DNA from: Tabrizicola piscis
GTDB taxonomy: Bacteria > Pseudomonadota > Alphaproteobacteria > Rhodobacterales > Rhodobacteraceae
Direction of reading: 5' to 3'
Assembly (NCBI RefSeq): GCF_003940805.1
Contig: NZ_CP034328.1
Span: 2,976,001-3,040,000, forward strand
DNA length: 64,000 nucleotides
Shown: piece by piece, positions 17,645-26,466 of the stretch
Layout of the letters: the number at the start of each line of letters is the position of its first letter
How positions within the stretch are numbered: position 1 is the stretch's first letter
Notes under the pieces: generated by a model
Seen by the model: the letters and a program-made list of their open reading frames with translations, nothing else
What the model was told of the DNA's origin: nothing
Database searches by the model: none
Position numbers and translations under genes: made by a program

Positions 17645-18211
17645 TCGGGCAGTTTCCTCGTCGTGGCGTCTTGTCTTTTGCGGGCTTGTGCGTCGCGGCG
17701 GGTTTGGGGCGATGTGGGGTTCAGGTCAAGGGATTCAAGGCCTCAGCCGCCCGATTTCGTGCGCTTTTCCCGCAAGGGGTGCCGTCCTCGGGGCATCGAG
17801 CCCCTGCGGACGGCGCTGGCGCATCCCCATCTGCACCGGTGGGATGGCCGCACCGTCAAGAAGCGCTCCGCGCGGGAGTATTTGGAAAAGAGCAACGCAG
17901 CCATGCGCGCGCGCCGCCCGACGGGACTTTCGTCTGGGCATGGGATCCCACGCCGGGCGGGGCGACTTGCTCCTTGCGGTCATCGGGACTCCTCCCTGTA
18001 CCGCCGGACAATCCTGCACCCGCCAAGGTTAACGGATGCCTAAGCAGTTGCTCTTTTCCAAATACTCCCGCCGGAGGCATCCGACAGCAGACCCCGGAGC
18101 CCGCGCTGCAGCACCGGGCCGGACAACGATGGCAACCACCGCGGAGCCAAGCGGGCTTTGCCCGCGCCGGCGACCTGAGCGACTTGCGGCGGAACGCCGC
18201 GCCACTTTGCG
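17645..18211. other. Non-coding gap with long inverted repeat
   Basis: 567 bases without a credible gene, between the antiporter operon start and the end of frcA. Short open frames here encode low-complexity peptides produced by the repeats and have no start signals. The notable content is the 23-nt inverted repeat annotated separately. The antiporter promoter should lie within the first ~200 bases, but no convincing -35/-10 pair stands out. Confidence 0.6.
17874..18069. repeat. 23-nt perfect inverted repeat enclosing 150 nt
   Basis: Left arm 17874-17896 and right arm 18047-18069 are exact reverse complements (core GTATTTGGAAAAGAGCAAC) with 150 bases between. The right arm is extended by CGCCGGAGGCATCCGAC, shared with the repeat at 30637-30688, and GGATGCCT (18034-18041) can also pair with AGGCATCC (18075-18082). 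This looks like a small structured mobile repeat (MITE-like or REP-like). Confidence 0.65.
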
Positions 18212-19003
18212 TCAGGCGGCTTCGGTCACGCCTTCGGGCAGCTTGGCGCCGGTCATGAAGGCTACCGCGTCCGACATCGAATAGTCCTGCGGCTTGATCA
18301 CGCAGAGCCGCGACCCCAGCCGGTGGATGTGGATGCGGTCCGCCACTTCGAACACATGCGGCATGTTGTGGCTGATCAGGATGATCGGGATGCCGCGCGA
18401 CCGCACGTCACGGATCAGTTCCAGCACCCGGCGGCTTTCCTTCACCCCCAGCGCTGCGGTCGGTTCGTCCAGGATCACCACTTTGGACCCGAAAGCCGCC
18501 GCGCGGGCCACCGCGACGCCTTGCCGTTGGCCGCCCGACAGCGTTTCCACCGCCTGGTTGATGTTCTGGATCGTCATCAGCCCAAGCTCGTTCAGCTTTT
18601 CGCGGGCGAAGGCCTCCATCCGCGCCCGGTCCAGCTTGCGGAACACCGACCCCATGATCCCGGGCCTGCGCAACTCGCGCCCCATGAACATGTTGTCGGC
18701 AATCGACAGGGCAGGCGACATGGCAAGCGTCTGGTAAACCGTCTCGATCCCGGCGGCCCGGGCCTCGATCGGGGTCTTGAAGGCGATCTCCCGGCCTTCC
18801 AGCCAGATATGCCCCTCATCCGGCTGCACCGCGCCAGAGATCGCCTTGATCAGCGTGGATTTGCCCGCGCCGTTGTCGCCGATCACGGCGAGGATCTCGC
18901 CGGGATAAAGCTCGAAGTCGCAGTTGTTCAGCGCGGTGACCTTGCCGTAGCGCTTGTAAAGGCCCTGAGCGCGAAGAATGGGGGCCTTGAGAATGGGTTC
19001 CAT
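18212..19003 (-). CDS. frcA: Fructose-type sugar ABC transporter, ATP-binding subunit
   Basis: Cytoplasmic ATPase of a CUT2-class sugar importer. 263 residues with a single ABC domain, as in FrcA and unlike the double-domain RbsA/XylG. Seen: Walker A GDNGAGKST, signature LSGGQRQGVAVARA, Walker B VVILDEPTAALG, and the switch His in ILISHNM. ATG 19003 overlaps the permease stop by one base; the longer upstream frame is the permease's shadow. With the binding protein and permease it forms frcBCA. Substrate fructose is inferred from similarity to the rhizobial system; ribose or mannose are also carried by such importers. Confidence 0.88.
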   Translation of the reverse strand: MEPILKAPILRAQGLYKRYGKVTALNNCDFELYPGEILAVIGDNGAGKSTLIKAISGAVQPDEGHIWLEGREIAFKTPIEARAAGIETVYQTLAMSPALSIADNMFMGRELRRPGIMGSVFRKLDRARMEAFAREKLNELGLMTIQNINQAVETLSGGQRQGVAVARAAAFGSKVVILDEPTAALGVKESRRVLELIRDVRSRGIPIILISHNMPHVFEVADRIHIHRLGSRLCVIKPQDYSMSDAVAFMTGAKLPEGVTEAA

Positions 19004-20079
19004 CAGCCTGACACCTTTCTGATCCACTGGTCCACGGCGACGGCGAAGATGATCAGCACGCCGATGAGAAAGAAGGTCCATTGCGGGTCGGTGCCGACAA
19101 GGCGCAGACCCATCTCGAAGACGCCGACGATCAGGGCGCCGAAGAACATGCCGACAATCGACCCCCGCCCGCCGAACAGCGAGATCCCCCCGATCACCAC
19201 GGCGGTGATCGACTGGATGTTGCCAAGCTGGCCCGTGGAGGCGGTGGGCGACACGGACCCGAAGCGCCCGATCATCACCCAGCCTGCGATGGCGCAGAAC
19301 AGGCCCGCCAGCGCATAGACCTGGATCAGCACCTTCTGGGTCGGCACCCCTGCCAGTTCGGCGGCCTGCGGGTCATCGCCCGTGGCATAGACATGTCGCC
19401 CCCATGCAGTATGGCGCAGCACATAGGCCATGATCGCCACCAGCGCGATCATCAGGAAAACGGCGTAAAGGACCTTGATCCCCCCAGGCTCGATCGCCTG
19501 ACCCCAGAAGCGCAAGGCCGGGGCCTGTTCCGAGATATCGGCCGACCGGATCGTTTCATTCCGGGAATAGATGAAGTTGGCGGCCAGAAGGATCTGCCAG
19601 GTGCCCAGCGTCACGATGAAGGGGGGCAGCCTCAACTTGGCGATCAGCACCCCGTTGACCGCGCCCATCGCAGTCCCGAGGGCAAGGCCGATGGCGATGG
19701 CCAATTCGGCCGGCACGCCGTAGCGAAAGGTGATCTGGCCCATCAGGACCGAGGAAAAGACCGCAATCGCCCCGACCGACAGGTCAATGCCCGCCGTCAG
19801 GATGACGATGCTTTGCGCGCAGCCCAGAATGCCGACAATGGCGATCTGCTGCAGGATGGTGGAAAGCGTTCCGGCCTTGAAGAAATTCTCGGCGGCAAAG
19901 CCGAAGATCACCAGCGAGATCAAGAGCACGATCAGCGGCACGGCCGAGGGGGTCTGGTGCAGCCAGTGCTGCAGCCGTTTCAAGGCGCCGGTGTCTTCGT
20001 GGAATTCGGCCACCGTTTCGGTCGCGCCTTTCAGCCCGGCCTCATAGCTGCCTGAAACCGACTTTGCGTCGTTGGTCAT
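19003..20079 (-). CDS. frcC: Fructose-type sugar ABC transporter, permease
   Basis: Inner-membrane permease of the RbsC/FrcC family; 358 residues with about ten hydrophobic helices. Seen: the long cytoplasmic N-terminal part (residues 1-50, a feature of FrcC), ILTAGIDLSVGAI (the family signature at residues ~113-125), GRHVYATGDDPQAAELAG (the EAA-like coupling loop contacting the ATPase) and AVVIGGISLFGGRGS. It sits between the binding-protein gene (132-base gap containing a strong hairpin) and frcA (1-base overlap). Confidence 0.9.
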   Translation of the reverse strand: MTNDAKSVSGSYEAGLKGATETVAEFHEDTGALKRLQHWLHQTPSAVPLIVLLISLVIFGFAAENFFKAGTLSTILQQIAIVGILGCAQSIVILTAGIDLSVGAIAVFSSVLMGQITFRYGVPAELAIAIGLALGTAMGAVNGVLIAKLRLPPFIVTLGTWQILLAANFIYSRNETIRSADISEQAPALRFWGQAIEPGGIKVLYAVFLMIALVAIMAYVLRHTAWGRHVYATGDDPQAAELAGVPTQKVLIQVYALAGLFCAIAGWVMIGRFGSVSPTASTGQLGNIQSITAVVIGGISLFGGRGSIVGMFFGALIVGVFEMGLRLVGTDPQWTFFLIGVLIIFAVAVDQWIRKVSG

Positions 20080-20124
20080 GCATTTCCCTCCCCAAGGACG
20101 CGCCCGCTTTCGGGGCCCGTTATG

Positions 20125-20152
20125 CCAAGGGCGGCGCGATGGCCGCCCTTGG
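20125..20152 (-). promoter_or_regulatory. Strong stem-loop between frcB and frcC
   Basis: Perfect 11-bp stem CCAAGGGCGGC / GCCGCCCTTGG with a 6-nt loop, 60 bases past the binding-protein stop and before the permease start. No T-tract. It probably protects the frcB transcript 3' end or attenuates read-through, so that binding protein exceeds membrane subunits (inference from the known behaviour of such intercistronic hairpins). Confidence 0.7.
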
Positions 20153-20211
20153 TCTGAGTGTGTGCCCAGTCAGGCCTGCAAATCAACTGCTGGCTGCATG
20201 GGGCCGGGGAC

Positions 20212-21237
20212 TTAGCCCCAGCACAGTTCCATGCCTTTGGTGGTGTCGATGGATTCGACCCCTTCAACCGGCTTGTCGGTGATCAGCGCCACACCGGTAT
20301 CGAAGAAGGCTTTGCCTTCGGTCGGGGCCGGTTTGGTGCCGTCAGCGGCGAACTTGGCGATGGCTTCGATCCCAAGCGAGGCCATCAGCAGCGGGTACTG
20401 CTGCGAGGTGGCGCCGATCACGCCGTCCTTGACGTCTGCCACACCCGGGCAACCGCCGTCGACCGAGACGATCAGCACGCCTTCCTTGCCCGCGGCCTTC
20501 AGCGCCTCAAACGCACCGGCGGCAGAGGGTTCGTTGATCGTGTAGACCACGTTGATGTCCGGGTCCTTGGCAAGGAGGGCTTCCATCGCCTTCAGGCCGC
20601 CCTCTTCGTTGCCGGCGGTGACTTCGTTGCCAACGATGCGCGGGTCGGTTTCGTCACCCCACTTGTTGATGTCGACCGTGTCGATGCCGAAGCCGGTCAG
20701 GAAGCCCTGATCGCGCAGAACGTCTACCGACGGCTGCGAGATGGCAAGGTCAAGCATCGCGATCTTGGCGTTGGCCGCTTCCGCGCCCATGCTCGCCGCC
20801 GCCCACTGGCCGATCAGCAGGCCAGCCTGGAAGTTGTCGGTCGCGAAGGTGGCATCCGCCGCGTCGATCGGGTCCAGCGGGGTGTCAAGCGCGATGACCA
20901 GAACGCCAGCCGCACGCGCGGCAGCAACGCTGTCGACGATGGCCTTGGTGTCGGACGCGGTGATCAGGATGCCCTTGGCGCCATCGGCGACACAGGCCTC
21001 AATCGCGGCGACCTGGCTTTCGTGGTCACCGTCGATCTTGCCGGCGTAGGACTTCAGGGTCACGCCCAGCTCGGCGGCCTTGGCCTCGGCGCCCTCTTTC
21101 ATCTTCACGAAGAAGGGGTTGGTGTCGGTCTTGGTGATCAGGCAGGCGGCAACGCCGTGGCTTTCGGCCAGCGCCGGAGCGGCCGACAGCAAGGCGAGGG
21201 ATGCCGCGCTGAGCAGGGCTTTGGTGGTGATCTTCAT
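20212..21237 (-). CDS. frcB: Fructose-type sugar ABC transporter, substrate-binding protein
   Basis: Periplasmic type I sugar-binding protein; 341 residues. Seen: signal peptide [24 protein letters not shown], then [20 protein letters not shown], which closely follows the FrcB N-terminus known from Sinorhizobium, plus the hinge regions [13 protein letters not shown] and [13 protein letters not shown]. First gene of frcBCA, transcribed from the divergent region shared with the ROK regulator. The fructose assignment rests on family resemblance and operon architecture; no fructokinase gene is in the window. Confidence 0.88.
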   Translation of the reverse strand: MKITTKALLSAASLALLSAAPALAESHGVAACLITKTDTNPFFVKMKEGAEAKAAELGVTLKSYAGKIDGDHESQVAAIEACVADGAKGILITASDTKAIVDSVAAARAAGVLVIALDTPLDPIDAADATFATDNFQAGLLIGQWAAASMGAEAANAKIAMLDLAISQPSVDVLRDQGFLTGFGIDTVDINKWGDETDPRIVGNEVTAGNEEGGLKAMEALLAKDPDINVVYTINEPSAAGAFEALKAAGKEGVLIVSVDGGCPGVADVKDGVIGATSQQYPLLMASLGIEAIAKFAADGTKPAPTEGKAFFDTGVALITDKPVEGVESIDTTKGMELCWG

Positions 21238-21379
21238 CTGGTTCCTCCCGAGGAACGGGGCGGCTTTGCCCCGGTAAGTTAGACGGCAAAATAGACGGCA
21301 CGTTACACTGCGCGCAGTCTGGCAGTTTTGCTGCGCCGGGCGTCACAGAACCCGATTCCCTTTCCTGCGTCAAGATAAT

Positions 21380-21396
21380 TAAATCACTCTGATTTA
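21380..21396. promoter_or_regulatory. Candidate ROK operator between frcB and its regulator
   Basis: TAAATCA-CTC-TGATTTA is a perfect 7-bp inverted repeat in the AT-rich part of the 241-base divergent region. Its position, symmetry and base composition make it the best candidate binding site for the adjacent ROK repressor. The identity of the binder is inference. Confidence 0.55.
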
Positions 21397-21478
21397 TTAT
21401 TGACATATCGCCCATTTCCTCAGCAAGCTGCCGCTGTCATTCGCAGTCCCGACGACGAAAGCCTTTGGAAAAGCCCTG

Positions 21479-22708
21479 GTGAAGAGTGTAGCGGACCCCA
21501 CGCTGGAGACCCGGCCGATGCCCGATATGTTCGGGCCGCGGGGGTCGAATCAGTCCGGCATGCGGGCGCATAACGAACGTCTGGTCCTGTCGCTGGTGCG
21601 CCAGCACACAGCGCTGGCAAAGTCGGACATCGCCCGGATGACGGGGCTTTCGGCGCAGACCGTCAGCGTCATCATGCGCGCGCTGGAACAGGACGGGCTC
21701 TTGCTGCGGGGCGAGCCGATCCGGGGCCGAATCGGTCAGCCATCGGTGCCGATGTCGCTGGACGCGGGCGGCGCCTATTTCTTCGGGCTGAAGATCGGGC
21801 GGCGGTCGGCCGACCTGGCGCTGGTCGATTTTCTGGGCCGGGTCCGTGGCGCGCGCCGTCAGGTCTATCGCTATCCCACGCCCGATGCGGTGGCGGCCTT
21901 TGTGGCCGATGCGCTGCCCGCGCTGACGGCCACCCTGCCACGCGGCCAGCGCGACCGGGTCGTTGGCATGGGGGTCGCCATGCCGTTCCAGCTTTGGTCC
22001 TGGGTGCAGGACATCGGCGCACCGCAGTCCGAGATGGACGCCTGGCGCGACCGCGACATTCAGGCGGAACTTGCGGCGCTGGCGGGCCTGCCAGTCCATG
22101 TGCAGAACGACGCCACCGCCGCCTGCGGGGCCGAGCTGGTGTTCGGCACCGGTGAGAAACCGAAGGATTTCCTGTACTTCTATTTCGGCTACTTCATCGG
22201 GGGCGGGCTGGTCCTGAACGGCCAGCTGTTCACCGGCCGGTTCGGCAATGCCGCCGGTGTCGGCCCGATGCCAGTGCCGGGGCCTGACGGCCGAATGCGG
22301 CGGTTGATGTCGGTCGCGTCGCTGTCCGTGCTGGCCCATGCGATCGAGGCGACGGGGCAGTCGGCCGACCAGCTTTGGGAAAGCCCCGACCGGTGGGAGA
22401 TCAGCGAACCGATCCTCGACAGCTGGATGACCTGGGCCGCCGATGGCTTGGCCAGCGCCATCCTCAGCGCGGCGACCCTGCTTGAGATGCAGGCGGTGCT
22501 GATTGACGGCTGGATGCCGGTTGAGATCCGGGCCGAAGTCGTGCGGCGGACCGAAGCCGCCTTCTACCGGCTGGACCTGTCCGGCGTCGATCCACCCGCG
22601 ATCCGCGCGGGCACGGTCGGAGCCGAGGCGCGCGCGCTTGGGGCAGCGGCGATCCCCTTGTCACAGCGCTATCTGATCGACCAGAACGCAGCCGTGCGCG
22701 AAGGGTAG
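21479..22708 (+). CDS. ROK family transcriptional regulator of the sugar operon
   Basis: Sugar-responsive repressor: N-terminal winged helix (residues ~35-80; KSDIARMTGLSAQTVSVIMRALEQDG) fused to a ROK/actin-like sugar-binding domain (GLKIGRRSADLALVDFLG, VHVQNDATAACGAELVFG, FIGGGLVLNGQLFTG). It is divergent to frcBCA and so likely controls it. Oddity: where ROK proteins usually carry the CxCGxxGCxE zinc motif, this one has a Cys-free stretch (GVGPMPVPGPDGRMRR), so the structural zinc site is lost. The start is uncertain: GTG 21479 with a weak GGAAAAG, or ATG 21518. Confidence 0.85.
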   Translation: MKSVADPTLETRPMPDMFGPRGSNQSGMRAHNERLVLSLVRQHTALAKSDIARMTGLSAQTVSVIMRALEQDGLLLRGEPIRGRIGQPSVPMSLDAGGAYFFGLKIGRRSADLALVDFLGRVRGARRQVYRYPTPDAVAAFVADALPALTATLPRGQRDRVVGMGVAMPFQLWSWVQDIGAPQSEMDAWRDRDIQAELAALAGLPVHVQNDATAACGAELVFGTGEKPKDFLYFYFGYFIGGGLVLNGQLFTGRFGNAAGVGPMPVPGPDGRMRRLMSVASLSVLAHAIEATGQSADQLWESPDRWEISEPILDSWMTWAADGLASAILSAATLLEMQAVLIDGWMPVEIRAEVVRRTEAAFYRLDLSGVDPPAIRAGTVGAEARALGAAAIPLSQRYLIDQNAAVREG

Positions 22709-22730
22709 GCGCGCGCCTTTGGCCAGCGCT

Positions 22731-22749
22731 GGAGGGTTTCACACCCTCC
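22731..22749. terminator. Bidirectional terminator hairpin, repeat family A copy 1
   Basis: GGAGGGT-TTCAC-ACCCTCC stem-loop between the convergent ROK and DMT-exporter genes, followed by GACCTCCC and TGGGATGTTTT. The same hairpin and flank recur at 25690-25708 between another convergent pair, so this is a repeated terminator-like element. Confidence 0.7.
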
Positions 22750-22805
22750 AGACCTCCCTTGGGATGTTTTCGCAGACAGAATGTAAGCGGTGTTGGCTCA
22801 GGGGG

Positions 22806-23726
22806 TCAGCCCTGCGGCGTCATCGCCTTGCGCTGCCGGGCGCGTTCCAGCCCCAGCTTTCGCTCGCGCCAGATGATCAGGATACCCGCCGTGACGATCA
22901 GCACGGCACCGCCCAGCATGGTCCAGGTCGGAATCTCGGAAAAGATGAAATACCCGATCCCAAGGGCAAACAGCATTGAGGCATAGTCGAACGGTGCCAC
23001 CAATGAGGCATCCGCCTCGCGGTAGCTGGAGGTCAGCAGGATCTGGCCAAGGCCACCGAGAAGGCCCGCGGTGACCAAAAGCGCGGTTTCCCCGGGCGTG
23101 GGCCAGACCCAGCCGAAGGGCAGGGTGACCAGCGACAGGACCGTCGCGGTCAGGGAAAAATAGAACACGATGGCGGCGGTCTTTTCGGTGTTCACCAGCT
23201 TGCGGACAAAGACCTGCGCCAGCGCCGCAAAGACCGCCCCGCCCAAAACCAGCATCGCCCCCAGCGCCTCGGCCGTGCTGGCCTGATCGGGGCTGACGCT
23301 AAGACGTGGGGCAAGGACGATCAGCACGCCGATCATGCCAAGGACGACGGCCGAGATGCGGAAGAGCCGGACCTCCTCGCCCAGAAACATCGCCGCGAAG
23401 ATCACGGTCAGCAGCGGCGCGGCATAGCCGATGGCCGTAACCTCGGGCAAAGGCAGATAGCCCAGCCCGGCAAAGCCAAGACCCATGGCCAGCGTGCCGA
23501 CAACACCGCGCCAGACATGGCCCAGCGGGGCGTTTGCCTTCAGGCCGGTGGCAAGCTCTTGCCGCCAGATCAGCCATGCCACGATCACCGGCATGGCAAA
23601 GAGTGACCGGAAGAACACCGCCTGCCCCGCCGGGACATGCTGCGCCGTGGCCTTGATCAGCGAGGCCATGACAATGAAGATCAGGACCGAGGCGAGTTTG
23701 AGGGCAATGCCGCGCAGGGGGCGCAT
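22806..23726 (-). CDS. DMT superfamily (EamA) transporter
   Basis: 306-residue inner-membrane protein with about ten hydrophobic helices in two repeated EamA halves (residues ~8-135 and ~150-290). Seen: PAGQAVFFRSLFAMPV in the first half, YLPLPEVTAIGYAAPLLTVIFAAMFLGEEV (helix 4 region with the Glu of the family) and the equivalent EADASLVAPFDYASMLFALGIGYFIF in the second. Such proteins export amino acids, nucleosides or other metabolites; the substrate is not predictable. It is divergent from adenine deaminase with only 76 bases between, so a purine-related export role is possible but unproven. Confidence 0.85.
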   Translation of the reverse strand: MRPLRGIALKLASVLIFIVMASLIKATAQHVPAGQAVFFRSLFAMPVIVAWLIWRQELATGLKANAPLGHVWRGVVGTLAMGLGFAGLGYLPLPEVTAIGYAAPLLTVIFAAMFLGEEVRLFRISAVVLGMIGVLIVLAPRLSVSPDQASTAEALGAMLVLGGAVFAALAQVFVRKLVNTEKTAAIVFYFSLTATVLSLVTLPFGWVWPTPGETALLVTAGLLGGLGQILLTSSYREADASLVAPFDYASMLFALGIGYFIFSEIPTWTMLGGAVLIVTAGILIIWRERKLGLERARQRKAMTPQG

Positions 23727-23750
23727 GGGAAGATCCGGACAGGGTTACGA

Positions 23751-23760
23751 CGTCTAGACG
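23751..23760. promoter_or_regulatory. 10-nt palindrome in the DMT-exporter/ade divergent region
   Basis: CGTCTAGACG is a perfect palindrome containing CTAG, a rare tetramer in many bacteria, midway between two divergent starts. A possible operator, but short enough to occur by chance. Confidence 0.25.
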
Positions 23761-23802
23761 CCGGACAGGCTTTCAGGTTCCCTGATCGGAAAGGAGAATG
23801 CC

Positions 23803-25503
23803 ATGCCGAAAGCACCGTTGAATGACAGAATTGATCAAGGGCGCGGTGTCGCGCCCGCCGACCTGGTGCTGAAGGGTGGGCGGGTCTTTGACCTGATCAC
23901 AGGGGATCTGGTCGAAACCGACGTGGCCATCTGCGGTGATACGATTGTCGGGGTATTCGGCAGCTATACCGGCCGACGCGAGATCGATGTGTCAGGCCGC
24001 GTGCTGGTGCCCGGGTTCATCGACACGCACTTGCATGTGGAAAGCAGTCTGGTCACCCCGCATGAGTTCGACCGCTGCGTGACGCCTCGGGGCGTGACGA
24101 CGGCGATCTGCGACCCGCATGAGATTGCCAATGTCTGCGGGGTGCCGGGGATCCGCTACTTTCTGGATGCCGCTGCCCAGCTGGTGATGGACCTGCGGGT
24201 GAACCTGTCGTCTTGCGTGCCCTCGACCCACATGGAAACGACCGGCGCGCGACTGGAGGCTGCGGACCTTGTGCCGCTGATGGATCATCCGGGCGTGATC
24301 GGGCTGGCCGAGTTCATGAACTATCCCGGTGTGCTGATGAAGGACCCCGGCTGTCTGGCGAAGCTGGAGGCGTTTCAGGGCCGCCATATCGACGGGCACG
24401 CGCCGTTGCTGCGGGGCAATGACCTGAACGGCTATATCAGTGCAGGGATCCGGACCGAGCACGAGGCGACTTCGTATGAGGAGGGGCTGGAAAAGCTCCG
24501 CAAGGGGATGCGCGTCCTGATCCGTGAGGGGTCGGTGTCGAAGGACCTGCACGCGCTTGCCGGGCTGCTGACGGAACGGTTCTCGCCTTACCTGGCGTTC
24601 TGCACGGATGACCGGAACCCGCTGGATATCGGGGAGCATGGCCATCTGGATTACATGATCCGCACGGCCATCGCCTTGGGGGCCCCGCCCTTGGCAGTCT
24701 ACCGGGCGGCGTCTTTGAGTGCGGCAGAGGCGTTCGGGCTGAAGGACCGGGGGCTGATCGCGCCCGGCAAGCGGGCGGATATCGTGGTGATTGATCGGCT
24801 GGAGGGGTGCAACGCCTCGCTCGTACTGGCGCGGGGGGTGGTTGTGTCGGACGCGGCCTTTGCTGCGCGAGGGGTGACGGAGCCTGTGGCGCGGCAGTCG
24901 GTGAAGGCTCCGATCGTGACGGCGGGGTCGTTCCGGACGGGGGGCAACCGGGTGGAGACGCCGGTGATCGGCATCCTGCCGGGGAAGATCATCACGGAGC
25001 ACCTGACGTTTGAAATCGCCCCGGTGGATGGGGACAAGCGGCCCGACGTGGCCCGCGACCTCGTGAAGATCGCGGTGGTGGAGCGGCACGGGGTGAACGG
25101 GAACATCGCGACGGGGTTCGTGAAGGGGTTCGGGCTGGCGCGCGGGGCGATTGCGTCGACCGTCTGCCACGACCACCACAACATCGCGGTGGTGGGGGTG
25201 GATGCGGGGGACATGGCGGTGGCGGTGGCCCGGCTGTCGGAGATCGAGGGTGGGTTCGTTGTCGTCGAGGGGGGGCGGGTGCTGGCGGAGCTGGCGCTGC
25301 CGGTGGCGGGGTTGATGAGCCTGCTGTCGTTTGAGGAGGTGCGGGAGAAGCTGGTCCTTTTGCGGTCCGCCGCGAAGGGGCTGGGGGTCGTGTTGGAGGA
25401 GCCGTTCCTGCAGCTGGCTTTCCTGTGCCTGCCGGTGATCCCGCATCTGAAGATCACCGATATGGGGATGGTGGATGTGGACCGGTTCGAGGTGATGCCC
25501 TGA
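23803..25503 (+). CDS. ade: Adenine deaminase
   Basis: Metal-dependent amidohydrolase that converts adenine to hypoxanthine plus ammonia in purine salvage; cytoplasmic. 566 residues, the usual length. Seen: [15 protein letters not shown] with the HxH metal ligands (residues ~67-81), [12 protein letters not shown], the HIDGHAPLL histidine, and AFCTDDRNP with the Asp ligand; the C-terminal adenine-deaminase domain contains [10 protein letters not shown] and the [10 protein letters not shown] end region. AAGGAG ribosome site before the ATG. Stand-alone gene, terminated by repeat-type hairpins downstream. Confidence 0.95.
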   Translation: MPKAPLNDRIDQGRGVAPADLVLKGGRVFDLITGDLVETDVAICGDTIVGVFGSYTGRREIDVSGRVLVPGFIDTHLHVESSLVTPHEFDRCVTPRGVTTAICDPHEIANVCGVPGIRYFLDAAAQLVMDLRVNLSSCVPSTHMETTGARLEAADLVPLMDHPGVIGLAEFMNYPGVLMKDPGCLAKLEAFQGRHIDGHAPLLRGNDLNGYISAGIRTEHEATSYEEGLEKLRKGMRVLIREGSVSKDLHALAGLLTERFSPYLAFCTDDRNPLDIGEHGHLDYMIRTAIALGAPPLAVYRAASLSAAEAFGLKDRGLIAPGKRADIVVIDRLEGCNASLVLARGVVVSDAAFAARGVTEPVARQSVKAPIVTAGSFRTGGNRVETPVIGILPGKIITEHLTFEIAPVDGDKRPDVARDLVKIAVVERHGVNGNIATGFVKGFGLARGAIASTVCHDHHNIAVVGVDAGDMAVAVARLSEIEGGFVVVEGGRVLAELALPVAGLMSLLSFEEVREKLVLLRSAAKGLGVVLEEPFLQLAFLCLPVIPHLKITDMGMVDVDRFEVMP

Positions 25504-25588
25504 GGGTGTCCCGGGCAGGGACATGGGTTCACTTGTGAGATTTCAAGGGGTTATGAGGGCCGGGTAAGGTTTGGTTAACTTTTGAGGG

Positions 25589-25644
25589 CGCCCCCCCACC
25601 CCAGCCCTCCCCCACGGAGGGGGGAGGGAGGCGCTGGTGGCTGG
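25589..25644. repeat. Repeat family C, copy 1 (C-rich/G-rich hairpin)
   Basis: C-rich run, then a 9-bp stem CCCTCCCCC / GGGGGAGGG (25605-25613 with 25620-25628), ending in TGGCTGG. Nearly the same sequence occurs at 31684-31740. It lies just past the ade gene and probably acts in termination together with the following hairpin. Confidence 0.65.
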
Positions 25645-25689
25645 TATTCGGCCTGGGGGCCGCAAGGGGTTCGCCTTGGGCTGGCGGCC

Positions 25690-25708
25690 GGAGGGTTTCA
25701 CACCCTCC
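25690..25708. terminator. Bidirectional terminator hairpin, repeat family A copy 2
   Basis: Same GGAGGGT-TTCAC-ACCCTCC stem-loop as 22731-22749, again followed by GACCTCCC and TGGGATATTT, between the convergent ade and hypothetical genes. Upstream flanking bases (CGCCTT...GGC) are partly shared as well, so the repeat unit is longer than the stem. Confidence 0.7.
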
Positions 25709-25773
25709 GGACCTCCCGTGGGATATTTGGGGAGGGAAAGGGAAGGGTGCACTGAAAGTGGTTCGAGTGATCG

Positions 25774-26412
25774 CTAGATACGAATGGCCTTTGCGACCTT
25801 TCCATCTACGCTAACCCTGAATAGCTGCCCGTCGGCTTCGATCTCGAAAATGTGCCGCACGTAGCCCAGGTTTACGGTTGGCGCACTGTCCAGAATTTTG
25901 GAGCTGCGCTCATACTTTGTCAGGTCGTCTGGATCGCCGATATGTACAGGCCGATAACTGAGCAGGCGGATTGATTTGGGCAATCCACCCATTTCGGAAA
26001 AAACTACTTCGACTGCAACGACAGAAGCGCCATGACGAGCAAGCAGGACCGGCCTGCCAAAAAATGATTTGATCCTCTTGCCGATTTCGATCCAAGCGGC
26101 AAGGTTTTCATTGAGCGGCTTGCCGAGAAAGAAGGTGGCAATAACGACGCTCCAAAGCGGAACGGATACAGTAGCTATTGTCGTCAGGAACGCGGGAATA
26201 TCGGCGCCGGGGCCAACGTTTTCGGCCACGAAAGGGACGCCAAATTCGTTTTCTAGGCCCTCTCGGTAGCGTGCGCTATGTTCTTCCCAAGTGTCTTCGT
26301 CTCCATCGTAAGTCTCATCAAGAATGAAGATCGAGATCTCCCCGCTTGCTTCGTTTGAACGCAAATAGAAGCCTTTCCTGAAAACGCTAGTGCTCGTTGA
26401 TAGATTAAACAT
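25774..26412 (-). CDS. Hypothetical protein, low-GC orphan
   Basis: Not recognised. 212 residues from ATG 26412 (a GTG two codons earlier is also possible). Seen: an N-terminal mixed region (RKGFYLRSNEASGEISIFIL), an acidic stretch (DETYDGDEDTWEEHSARY), one strongly hydrophobic segment (residues ~70-95, LTTIATVSVPLWSVVIATFFL) that could be a membrane helix, and a C-terminal beta-rich part (YVRHIFEIEADGQLFRVSVDGK). Base composition and codon use are clearly more AT-rich than all neighbours, and it is a lone gene flanked by structured repeats, which suggests acquisition by transfer. The open frame is convincing, with normal codon structure. Confidence 0.65.
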   Translation of the reverse strand: MFNLSTSTSVFRKGFYLRSNEASGEISIFILDETYDGDEDTWEEHSARYREGLENEFGVPFVAENVGPGADIPAFLTTIATVSVPLWSVVIATFFLGKPLNENLAAWIEIGKRIKSFFGRPVLLARHGASVVAVEVVFSEMGGLPKSIRLLSYRPVHIGDPDDLTKYERSSKILDSAPTVNLGYVRHIFEIEADGQLFRVSVDGKVAKAIRI

Positions 26413-26466
26413 TACCACAAGTCAGAGCATGTGACGAGTGAACTGCGACAAGTCCCGACCTGGCGC

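Noticed and set aside
17614..18258. Open frame spanning the gap after the antiporter operon
   Set aside because: It contains AGVFGKEQ-type peptide from the inverted repeat on both strands, overlaps the antiporter start and ends inside frcA antisense; best read as translation of non-coding repeats.
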